Origin: an uncultured Collinsella sp.
Lineage (GTDB): Bacteria > Actinomycetota > Coriobacteriia > Coriobacteriales > Coriobacteriaceae
Direction of reading: 5' to 3'
NCBI GenBank assembly: GCA_959026535.1
Contig: CAUFMB010000007.1
Coordinates: 1-59,126 of the forward strand
Length of the DNA stretch: 59,126 nt
Shown: one piece after another, positions 13,501 through 18,900 of the stretch
How positions within the stretch are numbered: the first letter of the stretch is position 1
Layout of the letters: each line of letters starts with the position of its first letter
Translations under genes and position numbers: made by a program
The notes under the pieces: model-generated
Databases searched by the model: none
What the model was told of the DNA's origin: nothing
What the model saw: only the letters and a program-made list of their open reading frames with translations

Positions 13501-14392
13501 TCAGAGCGCTGCAGCCATTATAAGCGTTCTCAGGAATCGAACTGAGACCAACGACCTTGTCAAGCCCCGTAGACCGCAGCCCGCTCCAGGCAAACGCGGC
13601 ATCGTCCATAGAGCCGATGGTAGCAACGTCATTAATGTTCAGACTCGTAAGCGATCCGCACCCAGAAAACGCTTCTGTTCCGATGCCCCCAATGGTCATA
13701 CCGGAAAAGCTGATATCGGCAAGATTCGAGCAGCCAGAAAAGGCGTGTAGTCCAATTGAAGAAATAGAGCTGTTCTCAAAACGTACCGAGCGCAGATTGG
13801 AGGAGTACTCACAAATATATCCGGGGACCCCATCCACTCCGTAATCAACGATCAGGTTGGTCACCAATTTACCATCGACAGAGTTCTCATTCGGGTCGTT
13901 TTCATCAATCTCTACCGTAACGCTTCCGCCAGCATCACACGGATACACATAGCCGTTCGGCATAAGCTTGGCATACTCACAGACCACAGGATCCTCGTAC
14001 ACGAGGGCATCGACTTCGCTGTCGTCGGACGGGGGCTCCGCCGTTGCAGGCGAGGTCTTTGCTGCATCGGAATCGGTCGCGGAGCTCGAAAGATCTTGGG
14101 CCAGGCTCGACGTGGAAGTGCTGGTATCAGAGCTGGACGATTTGTCCTGAGCGTTATTCGTTTGGTCGGAAGACGTGGATGAGCTACCCTCGTCCGAAGA
14201 CGACGCGCTATAGCTCGCCTTGGCATCAGCGTCAGAGTCCGAGTCGGTCTCTTGGGCCTCGTTTTCGACAGCAAGCGCCTCGGTATCATCGGCATAGGCC
14301 GTGCTGGGCGCAAGGGGTATCGAGGTCACGACCATCGCGACCGAAAGATAGACGACCAAAAACCTATAGAGGGCAGCAGTGATCCTGTTCAT
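1520..14392 (-). CDS. Giant LAxTG-anchored repeat surface protein (4290 aa)
   Basis: Residues 1-35 form a signal peptide (hydrophobic core, AYA|DD cleavage). A Ser/Asp/Thr-rich acidic linker follows. Two copies of a BspA-type leucine-rich domain span about 137-430 and 525-815. About 18 InlB/Listeria-Bacteroides-type repeats (FxGWY motif) span about 940-2570. Three large Ig/MBG-like repeats begin near 2581, 3202 and 3707. Asp/Pro-rich linkers lie at about 3640-3702 and 4148-4250. The C-terminus has LADTG (4255-4259), a hydrophobic helix and RRRR, a class E-type sortase signal common in Actinobacteria. The ATG at 14392 has GGGAAGG 5 nt upstream. The likely role is adhesion or host-surface interaction, inferred from the architecture only; no enzymatic domain is visible. 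A long Ala-rich hydrophobic stretch near residue 1188-1212 is unusual inside a secreted protein. Confidence 0.9.
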   Translation of the reverse strand: MNRITAALYRFLVVYLSVAMVVTSIPLAPSTAYADDTEALAVENEAQETDSDSDADAKASYSASSSDEGSSSTSSDQTNNAQDKSSSSDTSTSTSSLAQDLSSSATDSDAAKTSPATAEPPSDDSEVDALVYEDPVVCEYAKLMPNGYVYPCDAGGSVTVEIDENDPNENSVDGKLVTNLIVDYGVDGVPGYICEYSSNLRSVRFENSSISSIGLHAFSGCSNLADISFSGMTIGGIGTEAFSGCGSLTSLNINDVATIGSMDDAAFAWSGLRSTGLDKVVGLSSIPENAYNGCSALTDTGLGGNTSITSIGVNAFKNCSRLATTGLENNTTIKTLREGCFSGTNMSGGLTLPLYSKIEELPSRAFYGSKLETVYFGCDHVVLINSTTFPKQNMTVMVPAKMVSQYASGRPKEVWESCNGSLPVPVGKMLQKIKVSRDPDKMTYQQGDTISLEGMSVTFQYPHSTMDSDYEALIKDELGEYLTATPCDGDVFDESMDGEPIQLVYDDGYTRLVAYSKDNLQQAAYEYAKLMPNYYLYPCDANGNLTVEIDENSPRENSVDGRMVTNLIVDYGVDEVDAQLCADSTNLRSVRFENSSISKIGLHAFYNCPDLTDISLSGMTIGTIGKEAFYGCKSLTSLNISETTTISSMGYAAFADSGLVATGLDKVVGLTSIPDRAYEGCKALTDTGLDKNTSITAIGVCAFRFCSNLATTGLESNTTVETLGHTCFYGTDLSGGLTLPYNSKIEELPEKAFGSTNLETVFFGCNHAVLINTDTFPKYNMTVMVPAKMIPKYANGHPKAVWERCNGCLPVPVGKVLENVEISCDPNNMTYETGETISLEGMNIELDYPHSVSIWDYEALIQEELGEYLTATPRDGDVFDESMDGQPVKLVYDDGYSHFETQTKGTLQLKKPTPTSFQISYAQKIDKGERKLMDGVELPDVSGTITIDAGAEVTLDAGALGMLNDNITFKGWYDTESGKYISKEPVYTFTPDKDLSLEARFKLKDYAVHINDAQATDSSQDFAHLSVTAQNCYRNAGETVDLSAATDNALFLGWYLGEGDDAYAVSDQLDFTYTVDKADAIVSEDKTDARIEITPRYCAPQASVVLSVDGVDENGQPLGQFLSTGLYGIGSRVTVVAVPMPGYVFDYATDALGNVVFTGDDGPSYTFVLEGDVQYAAHFREATDPDESLAALKAALIAAITAAAVLATMYGLDEIVDPIAADAVIEIGMADNIEDVAAVGTKVLKEIKDIIDDHKKPKPHGDHKIEIIATAQPEVGGVVTGGGIHYEGTVATLEAVANPGYRFVCWKEDGVEVSTSPLKTMTITDLTPEVVKMTAVFEKKVEVTAVAEADGIQADFSTGCTASPVTQSITRGDQAMVTASEGPDYAFVGWFEDGIEVSPERTYIFKAEVDRHLVARFRKADKTILVNTDPLDSAEVLCDGVPVVDGKVRAKDGDILTFTMRPKVRPDNPEKTYRFVEWRETDAQGITIANKQEVCEYRVNGNARIEAVMDGRDTHTVRAEADPLEGGTVTLKRGETAGMVLEVPEGERVTAEATPSEGYIFDGWYLSNGGSDATSTLVSSERSYTFEPITDCVIQAKFTRACKVDVVVEPAAAMAGKYLVHGEGYCMKGEPATLSIELTAEASKQFTFKGWYDAKTDLLLGTDPSYLEFYPEDAECTVRAVFEENTYTVTAKAKKTFVERGTVEIEGHPGASSVTCGYGDTVMLKAKANDGYRFEHWKDDSGKEYDTAELVVKVTKSDAYTAIFTDSKPEVMVTADSWLGGTVTCNGIVVKPTTDKFKLGETLALTAKAHPGFLFRGWYVNGRLKSLKHETSLVAKARGKTGHCVITAAFVPIDAVCVPLADPAEGGTVKANRILADRGAEVALKATPNPGYVFTGWYTADGTFESADAEFTCHQERTHVHVARFMAKSYEVDATTVVDSGTGSLVESSVAGWVEGTGTVEAGHAATLTAHALSGYAFEYWADASGAVVSRDSTYHVVPTSDTTLQAVFSAKQYTVDVSCEESMGSVEGAGTYAAGQVATVRAVTAEDTAFVGWFRNGTCVSSKKTYRFTVREDTSLYAVFASGSYVVHTVASPAEGGAVSGFGGYEAGDRATLRAIANTGYSFAGWTDDKGETVSENADYTVKVTGDATYTATFTPKSYQVVLSASDDSVSTLSGEGSYQFGDTVELNATPMGTKRFAGWYVLDAEGNKSLLSCDAHCWVKLDKDMVEGLEDDTLELQAVFADPYEVIVTGEVVVKDKASNRGCRVTGSGSIAVGDQVELTAVAGMGYRFVGWSTDKEGTSIVETATTLDVTATQGITYYAQFESDGQVTITVTGSSIFRGTALLVDGIPAGSRSYDRGDMFMAIAIPWKKYHFSHWVDDAGVTVSYSAFYIGTAKENRQLTAVFYETGCDVQVATYPKGAGFSMVALGTGGSYHSAAIMFTVPHEGWKFKYWVDENGMPVGFTPVINRVVFGNRTFTAVYERASMTVTVVDSRQGGHVEGSSEDESLGYAVTNEVENGESTTLTAVPDAGYVFDGWYARNDDGSLGGEPLSTDATWTFVPEDNMTVEARFAEAPKYKVTARAVNGSVDPESALVATDGKVTLSATPDEGCYLTRVTVAEEAGDDGSAGNAYDLDISDYKGGAYEVTLSGVSAPQKVTFEFAKAAAPQVLAQPQDASAYEGDPVELSVAAEAGRNVRVHAAVSSGSAADVKLSYQWYRMSDDGGKAVALKGETGEALSIAQLDSEGEGEYFCRITQSYLGTVTKTDTEHAKVSIVPRETLVFNGRVLPVATAHDEYRAQIAGATGGKAPYAYNLDDVEVPEGMRLTLADDGSGALVLSGVPAATGVCRFKISCTDDLGNKRVAHFVLVVKAKEPSLAFEGQSFVYNATAQAPELSGVPEGCEDDVKLTYVGTGDTHYSSDQAPVDAGTYRAVVTLDAKGYVGNASCDFTIEKAPVDISIETSDVTYDGARHGAAVAVAGLDASAYSVTYRGIDGTSYGPTALELCDSGNYRVTVKVTDPNYQGKKSAEFSIAKASQVITGTTSYSGVYGGDPIVFNNVAQTPVSFELVDSDDDASPVSIKGRCATVKAAGTAHVVAHAAASRNYLAAEDVELTVSVAPAQLLVKVDDAERFEGQKNPEFTSSLVSRCDTSDVKVTYFCSANEKSPAGEYQIDAAVADPNYDVAVDPGTLTVKKKPEHYKVTAKAVNGSVDNASVSVVEGGDAILSATPDEGCYLERVTVAQAGSDATVDLDISDYKGGAYEVTLSDVTASQEVTFEFAKADAPRVVAQPQDVSVHEGDSAVLSVAAEAGKNVDDHAASSTGCAAEIELSYQWFRMVDGEAVALEGETGETLSLADLDGEQAGEYFCRITQHYLGIEKQTDSDCASVSIVPWDTLVFNGDLLPAASTHSTYLATIAGATGGKAPYEYAWDKTKLPDGFKLSRTSGGLTLSGVPSRTGVSTFDITCTDARGEAVTASFALVVQAKRVKLSFTDGDFTFNGAPQAPEVSGAPKVCKGDLKVWYFGTGSTQYSSTEAPTDAGTYRAVVTLRSHGYAGAAACEFEIAPAKLKVKADDAERFEGEANPAFASSLESAVDTSGVKVEYSCDADESSPAGEYQIGATVTDPNFDVEVVPGTLTVKKKQEPVDPDPVVPDPDNPDPDQPDPGPNPDPDNPEPDNPDPGPKPDPDNPDPDNPEPDNPNKPERFEVTTKAVNGSVDNASVTVDSGGDVTLSAMPDEDCYLERVTVTEAGSDKAIDLDISGYEGGACEVTLSGVTASHEITFEFAKADAPKVIAQPQDANAHEGDAVVLSVAAEAGKGVLDHASSSTGSATVVELSYQWFHMVGGEAVALGGETGETLLIENLDDYCAGEYFCRVTQRYLGTEAQVESDRAVVSVVPRDALVFNGGLLPVARAHSTYRATISGAAGGEAPYEYAWDDAKLPDGFKLTRTAGGLTLSGVPSKAGVSTFDITCKDAQDKTVTAHFVLVVQAKRVELAFAGGDFVYSGDAQAPEVTGVPKACEGDLRVRYYRTGGTHCSSSEAPTDAGTYRAVATLRSNGYIGAASRKFKIAPAKLKVKVDDAERFEGEMNPAFTSSLKSSADTSGVKVEYSCVADESSPAGEYQIEATVTDPNFDVTVEPGTLTVKKQEPVNPDPVVPDPDKPEPDQPDQPEPGKPEPDKPEPDQPDKPDPENPDKPEPDNPSKPEPEKPGTPDSDQPDSKDPTKPGSSDDSAADKAKASGAENSGRKESSKSSAQQLADTGDRAPLAVAVAAGAVALVALGLELLRRRRSDA
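1950..6670 (-). repeat. Three large in-frame repeats encoding Ig/MBG-like modules
   Basis: Equivalent points (KAVNGSVD-type start of each module) lie at 6651, 4788 and 3273, giving periods of 1863 and 1515 bp (621 and 505 residues). Each unit has an InlB-like opening (TPDEGCYLxRVTV), an Ig-like stretch ending EYFCRxTQ, a putative-Ig stretch (LVFNGxLLP) and an MBG-like module (VDDAERFEG). The first unit is longer because it holds additional MBG-like modules. Units 2 and 3 are very alike at the DNA level, so recombination between them could change protein length. Confidence 0.8.
6680..11540 (-). repeat. Array of about 18 InlB-type (Listeria-Bacteroides) repeats
   Basis: Repeats of about 65-85 residues carry a G-rich start, an alternating beta pattern (ATLxAxPxxGYxF) and a GW[YF] or xW[KRV] core, for example FKGWYD, FVGWFED, FEHWKDD, FAGWYVL and FDGWYAR. 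They are divergent in DNA sequence. This is the repeat family used as a rigid stalk in many Gram-positive adhesins. Confidence 0.8.
11650..13985 (-). repeat. Tandem duplication of a 387-residue leucine-rich domain
   Basis: The same module (EYAKLMPN, then NSVDG, VTNLIVDYGVD, LRSVRFENSSIS, five or six LRR_5-like units, then GDVFDESMDG and LVYDDGY) occurs twice. Matched bases at 13966 and 12805 give a 1161-bp period. Both copies are complete and in frame, so this is a whole-domain duplication. LRR_5/BspA repeats occur in secreted adhesins of oral and gut bacteria. Confidence 0.8.
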
Positions 14393-14395
14393 AGG

Positions 14396-14483
14396 AACCT
14401 TCCCGCAATTCGCAAAGATACCGAGGACCCAGTGCGGGCCATCATCTCACAATACCCTGTATAAGCGACAATGCGGGAAGGTT
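14396..14483. repeat. 12-bp perfect inverted repeat spanning the leader of the giant gene
   Basis: The arms AACCTTCCCGCA (14396-14407) and TGCGGGAAGGTT (14472-14483) are perfect reverse complements 64 bp apart. The arm nearest the gene contains its ribosome binding site (GGGAAGG). No convincing sigma-70 promoter is visible between the arms, and the gap to the upstream stop codon is only 127 bp. Confidence 0.75.
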
Positions 14484-14519
14484 GCGCAAACGGTTTATCT
14501 AAGGGCGCAGAAGGTTGGT

Positions 14520-15662
14520 CTAATCGCAGCTCAAATCGCGCAGAGCCTCAATCGCCGTGTCGACTTCCTCATCCGTGTTGAAATAACCAAACGAGAAGCG
14601 AACCACGCCCTGGCGCTCGGTCCCCAGCGCGCGGTGCATGAGCGGAGCGCAATGGGCGCCGGGGCGCGTCGCAATCCCCCACCCTTGCATAAGCGCGTCC
14701 GAGATCTCGGCAGAGTCGATATCGCCCACGTTGAGCGAGACGATCGCCGAGCGCACAGGCTGGTCAAACGCACCGTAGAGCGCAATGCCGGGGATTTCGC
14801 GAACGCCGGCGAGGAAGCGCTCGGCAAGCGCGCGCTCATGCGCCGCAATCGCCTCGACCCCGCCCTGGGCCTCGATAAAGTCGAGACCTGCGGAAAGTCC
14901 CGCGATGCCGTGACCGTTGAGCGTGCCCGCCTCAAGGCGCGTGGGCCACTCGAGCGGCTGCAGTGCATCGAAGCTGTGCACGCCCGTGCCGCCCATGGCC
15001 CACGGAGCCACGTCAACGCCCTCCGCCACGGCCAAGCCGCCGGTGCCCTGTGGACCCATGAGCCCCTTGTGGCCGGTAAAGCACACGACGTCGAGGCCCA
15101 TAGCCCGCATATCGACATGCATCGCGCCGGCAGACTGCGAAGCATCGACGATCAACAGCGCGCCGGCCGCATGCGCGATGGCAGCCACGCGCGCAATGTC
15201 GACCGCGTTGCCGGTCACATTGGAGGCGTGCGTCACCACCACGGCACGCGTGCCCGGCGTGACCAACCGCCCGAGCTCGTCGTAGTCGAGCGCGCCGTTC
15301 GCGTCGCAGCCCGCATGCTCAACGGTCACACCCCGCTCAGCCGCAAGACGATTAAGCGGACGCAGCACTGAGTTGTGCTCAAGCACCGTCGTGACCACAC
15401 GGTCGCCGGGGCGCACCACGCCATTGATAACGGTGTTGAGCGCCGCCGTCGAGTTAGGTGCAAAGCACACATGGTCAGCGCGCGGGCATCCCAGCAGGCG
15501 CGCAAGCTTGGCGCGGCAACCATGAATCGTACGCGCGGCATCGAGGGCACCTGACGTGGCGCCGCGCCCGGCATTGCCGAGCGAACACATCGCCTGCGTC
15601 ACGGCGCCGATGACCGTCTGCGGCTTGTGCATGGTCGTCGCCGCGTTATCCAGGTAGATCAC
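14520..15662 (-). CDS. Cysteine desulfurase-family PLP enzyme (EF2568 type, selenium-associated)
   Basis: This 380-residue class V aminotransferase-fold enzyme has YLDNAATT near the N-terminus, the PLP lysine in the TGHKGLMGPQG region and a catalytic cysteine in GAHCAPLMHRALGT. It would mobilise S or Se from cysteine/selenocysteine as a persulfide or perselenide. The TIGR01977/EF2568 subfamily is known to travel with selD in selenium-utilising genomes. The GTG at 15662 is chosen over a GTG five codons earlier because GGGAGG sits 7 nt upstream, and it makes a 4-nt GTGA overlap with the stop of the Se/S-carrier gene, implying translational coupling. It is the last gene of the selenium operon. 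NifS/IscS-type general Fe-S duty is a less likely alternative. Confidence 0.85.
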   Translation of the reverse strand: MIYLDNAATTMHKPQTVIGAVTQAMCSLGNAGRGATSGALDAARTIHGCRAKLARLLGCPRADHVCFAPNSTAALNTVINGVVRPGDRVVTTVLEHNSVLRPLNRLAAERGVTVEHAGCDANGALDYDELGRLVTPGTRAVVVTHASNVTGNAVDIARVAAIAHAAGALLIVDASQSAGAMHVDMRAMGLDVVCFTGHKGLMGPQGTGGLAVAEGVDVAPWAMGGTGVHSFDALQPLEWPTRLEAGTLNGHGIAGLSAGLDFIEAQGGVEAIAAHERALAERFLAGVREIPGIALYGAFDQPVRSAIVSLNVGDIDSAEISDALMQGWGIATRPGAHCAPLMHRALGTERQGVVRFSFGYFNTDEEVDTAIEALRDLSCD

Positions 15663-15910
15663 CGCACGACCTCCCACATATCGATCACGGTAAAGCCCTC
15701 GGTGGGAACGCCTGCCGCGGCAAGCTCGCCGCGTAGCAGCTCCTCATCTGCAGGCAGGGCTTTCCACGCCAGACCGCAGCCAGCGGCGACCTCCCCGGGC
15801 ACGGGAATCGTTCGCCCGGGAAGGCCGCGCTCGATACACAGGGACTCGCAGCCCATGGCGGCCGCCGTGGTGGGAAACGTGATGACAAGCGCCGGGCGCT
15901 TCTCCCTCAT
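15659..15910 (-). CDS. Se/S carrier-like small protein (former DUF3343)
   Basis: The 83-residue protein has the pattern of the PF11823 family: a beta-start (ALVITFPTTAAAM), a PVPGEVAAGCGLAWKA segment with the conserved CG pair, and a short C-terminus. Members are proposed to carry Se or S between a desulfurase and an acceptor, largely on gene-neighbourhood grounds. The ATG at 15910 with GGAG 5 nt upstream is preferred to an in-frame TTG five codons earlier. It lies 19 bp after yedF, and its stop overlaps the desulfurase start. The conserved cysteine is the likely carrier residue. Confidence 0.85.
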   Translation of the reverse strand: MREKRPALVITFPTTAAAMGCESLCIERGLPGRTIPVPGEVAAGCGLAWKALPADEELLRGELAAAGVPTEGFTVIDMWEVVR

Positions 15911-15929
15911 GGCAACTCCAACCAATACG

Positions 15930-16556
15930 CTACGGGCGCACGACGCGCACGGCCTGCTCCATCTTCTCCACGATCACGTACATGTTGGTGACCTCGCCCA
16001 CCGCAAGCTGGTCTTTAATGCCATAGTGGTCGAGGCAGGTACCGCAGGTAAGAATCTCGACACCCTGCTCGGCCAGGCCCTTCAGGTCATCGAGCACCGG
16101 CGAGCCCTCGACGGTGAGCTTGGCGCCGCCGTTGTAGAACAGCATAGTCGCGGGCAGCTCCTCCTGCTGCGTCACGGCAAAGATAAACGCCTTCATGAGC
16201 TTGTGGCCCAACTCGTCGTCGCCACGGCCCATGCAATCGGTGTAGACGGAAATGACGAGTTTGCCCTTGCCGGCGCTGGCGTCGCAAAAAGCAACACCGT
16301 CCTGCTCGGGGTCCGCAACGGCCACGGCACCGGCGGTCACGACAGTCACGTGCCACTCGGCGTCCGAGATCTTCTCGACCGAGGCCGTGCAGCCCTTCTC
16401 CTGCGCCATCTTGGAGATGTTCTTGACGGCGGTCTCGTTATCGACCGCAGTCACGACGGCGCCCTCGCCATTAAGCTGTTTGAGTGCCTTAAGCGTCTTG
16501 ACGACGGGCAGCGGGCAGGCATCGCCCATGGCATTGACTTCAATTTTGGTAGACAT
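15930..16556 (-). CDS. yedF: Selenium metabolism protein YedF (TusA-like plus DsrE-like)
   Basis: The 208-residue protein has an N-terminal TusA/SirA-like domain with the carrier cysteine in GDACPLPVVKTLKAL (about residue 14). A DsrE-like domain (about 95-200) follows, with further cysteines in CMGRGDDELG and CGTCLDHYGI. This two-domain arrangement is the yedF form found with selD in selenium-using bacteria (TIGR03527), where it is thought to relay Se or S as a persulfide-type adduct. It has AAAGGA upstream of the ATG and lies 57 bp after selD. The biochemical step is not established for the family. Confidence 0.92.
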   Translation of the reverse strand: MSTKIEVNAMGDACPLPVVKTLKALKQLNGEGAVVTAVDNETAVKNISKMAQEKGCTASVEKISDAEWHVTVVTAGAVAVADPEQDGVAFCDASAGKGKLVISVYTDCMGRGDDELGHKLMKAFIFAVTQQEELPATMLFYNGGAKLTVEGSPVLDDLKGLAEQGVEILTCGTCLDHYGIKDQLAVGEVTNMYVIVEKMEQAVRVVRP

Positions 16557-16613
16557 AGTTTTTCCTTTCGAATAAATCGGTTTAGAACGGTACAGAGCTC
16601 AATAAACGTGTCG

Positions 16614-17663
16614 TTAACGGACAACGCGAACGGCAGGACCACCTGGCACCGGCACGCACACGCGACCGACGACGGCGGCGATACGTCCTTCAGCATGTAG
16701 ACGGCACGCAAGCTCATCAACATCGGCAGCAGGTGCCGCGATGAGTAGGCCACCAGACGTCTGCGGATCGTACAGCGCATCCAGCATGCCCGGCTCCAGA
16801 TCCTCGTCGGCAGCCACACGCGGGCCAAAGAAGTCCTGGTTGCGGTAGGAGCCCGCGGGGATAATGCCCAGACGCGCCATGTCGAGCACCTGATCAAAGA
16901 GCGGCACCGATCCCGACGCAAGCTCAACTTGCACGCCCGAGCCCTCGGCCATCTCGCACGCGTGCCCGATCAGGCCAAAGCCCGTAATGTCGGTGCAGCC
17001 GTGAAGTTCGAGCCCCTCGGCCAGACGAATCGGTGCCTCGTTGAGGGTGCGCATCGAGTCAAACATGGCTGCGGCCTCGTCCTGCTCGATGAGCTCGCCC
17101 TTAATGGCCGTGGTGATAATACCCGAGCCGATTGCCTTGGTCAGCAGCAGAACATCGCCCACGCGTGCGCCGCTGTTGGCGAGCATGCGGTCGAGCGCGA
17201 CAAAGCCGCTCACAGACAGGCCATACTTGGGCTCGTCGTCGTTGATGGTATGGCCGCCCGCGATGGAGCAACCCGCCTCGACGCACTTGTCGGCGCCGCC
17301 CGCCAGAATCTGACCTGCAACCTCGATGCCCAGACAACTGGGTATGCAGAGTAGGTTCATGGCATGGCTCGGCCGCCCGCCCATGGCGTAGATGTCCGAC
17401 AGCGAGTTGGCCGCGGCAATCTGGCCAAACAGAAACGGGTCGTCGACCATCGGCGGGAAGAAGTCGATGGACTGCACAAGCCCCAGGTTCTCCCCTACGC
17501 GGAAGACGCTCGCATCGTCAGAGGTATCGAACCCCACGAGCAAGTTGTCGTTATGCACATTGGGCAAGTCGCCCAGGACCTGGGCGAGGGCTCCAGGAGC
17601 CAACTTAGCGGCTCAACCGCTCGCGGCCGTCATAGACGTGAGCCTAATCTGATCCTTATCCAT
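16614..17663 (-). CDS. selD: Selenophosphate synthase SelD with in-frame UGA (selenocysteine 17)
   Basis: The 349-residue enzyme makes selenophosphate from selenide and ATP. The true start is the ATG at 17663, with AAAGGAGG and 5-nt spacing. Codon 17 is TGA (17613-17615) exactly where the family has its catalytic Cys or Sec, giving LTSMTAASG-U-AAKLAPGALAQ, and the catalytic Lys follows at residue 20. The rest is canonical: DDASVF, DFFPPMVDDPFLFGQIAAAN, SDIYAMGG and GGHTINDDEPKYG. A gene caller that ignores UGA recoding would truncate the protein to about residue 21 and lose its active site. The start overlaps the end of the glycosyltransferase gene by 8 nt. Sec in SelD means the cell must also carry selA, selB and selC, which are outside this window. 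Confidence 0.95.
17569..17612 (-). promoter_or_regulatory. Candidate bacterial SECIS hairpin in selD mRNA
   Basis: Starting 25 nt after the UGA, the mRNA can form an 8-bp stem (UCGCCCAG / CUGGGCGA, plus-strand 17569-17587) with a 3-nt GUC loop, about 34 nt downstream of the UGA. A GU-containing apical loop on a stem within about 16-37 nt of the UGA is the bacterial SECIS layout read by SelB. A second smaller hairpin (GGCU-CCUGG-AGCC) lies nearer the UGA. Confidence 0.65.
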
Positions 17664-18888
17664 CGATACCTCCTTTCAAGGTTGCCAACTGCTCCAGTAT
17701 ACGCGCCCAGCAGGCATCCCACGAAACCGCAGATGGGTCAAAGGTCGAAATGGGTTCCGCGAGCGACTGGGCCACGGCGTCTGCCAGCGCATGCTCAAAC
17801 CGCTGACAATCGCGCGCATCGGGTGTATCGACATCCGTCATGCGCGGCGGCGTTACCCACGTTACGGGCGCGCCTGGCAAGGCGGTCTCGAGCCATGGAC
17901 GCACGCCAGGCAGATCGGTCATGACGACTTTGCATCCACAGGCCATCGCCTCGATCGGCACCAGCGGCAGCCCCTCGTAAAAGGACGGCAGCACAAACAC
18001 CTCGGCCTCGCGATAGGCGCGCACCAGCTCGTCGCGACTCAGACGGCCAGCAAACTTCACCGGCACGGGGGAATCTCCGGAAGCCCGAGCGATGCGCTCA
18101 TACTCATCCGCATCGCCATGGCCTCCCACCAGTACAAGCCGACTCGGGCGTACCTCACGTGCCGCATCGGAGTCCTCGCCAAAGCGCCCCATCGCGTGTA
18201 CCAGCGATTCGACGCCCTTCTTAACGCACACCTTGCCCACAAAGACGAGCGACCCGGGAACCTTTGTCATCTGTCCATCGCGGCAAAACACCCGATGGTC
18301 ATAGCCTGTTCCAATCACATGAACACGCAACGGATCAACGCCATAAACACGCCTGATCATGTCGGCCTGCTCGGCATGAAGCGAAAAGACGGCATCGAGG
18401 CAGCGGACCGCCGCGACAATGCGATCATGGGCGAGTCCATGGGTCAACATCTGCCGAATATCGGTCGAATGGCACACGCCGCACACGGGAATGCCCCGCA
18501 CGCGCTCCCGCACCAAGGCACACAGCAGATACAGGTGATGGCAGATTATCGCATCAGGCTTAAAGACGGCGATGGCCCGGTCGATCGCCGCACCAAAGGC
18601 GCGCTCAAAGGACGCGGCCATCGTGGACGTCAAGTCGCAATAGCGTGTCGAAGGATACGGCATCACGTCCGACATGCCGCAAATGCAAAACGGCAGCTCG
18701 GGCGTCTCGAACGGCACCGCAAACACACGCGCGGCGGAATCGAGCTCCCCTTGCGTGTCCCCGGGCGCAGCACCGCACAGCACCGCCGCCTCGTGGCCCG
18801 CGGCAATTTGCGAGGCCACCAGTGCAGCGAGATACGTGCCGCTTCCCGTGCTATCGGGTTTTTGGGCCGAGATGTTGAGGATGCGCAT
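17656..18888 (-). CDS. GT4-like glycosyltransferase overlapping selD
   Basis: The 410-residue product has a GT-B fold. The N-terminal acceptor domain begins MRILNISAQKPDSTGSGTYL. The C-terminal nucleotide-sugar domain (about 215-370) contains VFVGKVCVKKGVESL, LVGGHGD, the FYEGLPLVPIEAMACGCKVV motif with the two spaced glutamates, and a TDLPG loop. These are GT4 retaining-glycosyltransferase features. The gene starts 12 bp after the activase and its last codons overlap the selD ATG and Shine-Dalgarno (8 nt), so the two are almost certainly translated together. Donor and acceptor are unknown. Selenosugar-forming SenB in the selenoneine pathway is a precedent for a glycosyltransferase working with selenophosphate, but similarity to SenB itself is not established here. 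Confidence 0.85.
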   Translation of the reverse strand: MRILNISAQKPDSTGSGTYLAALVASQIAAGHEAAVLCGAAPGDTQGELDSAARVFAVPFETPELPFCICGMSDVMPYPSTRYCDLTSTMAASFERAFGAAIDRAIAVFKPDAIICHHLYLLCALVRERVRGIPVCGVCHSTDIRQMLTHGLAHDRIVAAVRCLDAVFSLHAEQADMIRRVYGVDPLRVHVIGTGYDHRVFCRDGQMTKVPGSLVFVGKVCVKKGVESLVHAMGRFGEDSDAAREVRPSRLVLVGGHGDADEYERIARASGDSPVPVKFAGRLSRDELVRAYREAEVFVLPSFYEGLPLVPIEAMACGCKVVMTDLPGVRPWLETALPGAPVTWVTPPRMTDVDTPDARDCQRFEHALADAVAQSLAEPISTFDPSAVSWDACWARILEQLATLKGGIDG

Positions 18889-18900
18889 GGACCCAGCCCC

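Noticed and set aside
14408..14471. A dedicated sigma-70 promoter for the giant gene between the inverted-repeat arms
   Set aside because: TATACA, TATTGT and TATCTT were tried as -10 boxes, but none has a -35 at 16-18 bp.
17613..17615. The TGA in selD as a nonsense mutation or pseudogene
   Set aside because: It falls exactly at the catalytic Cys/Sec position, the sequence on both sides is conserved SelD, and a SECIS-like hairpin follows.
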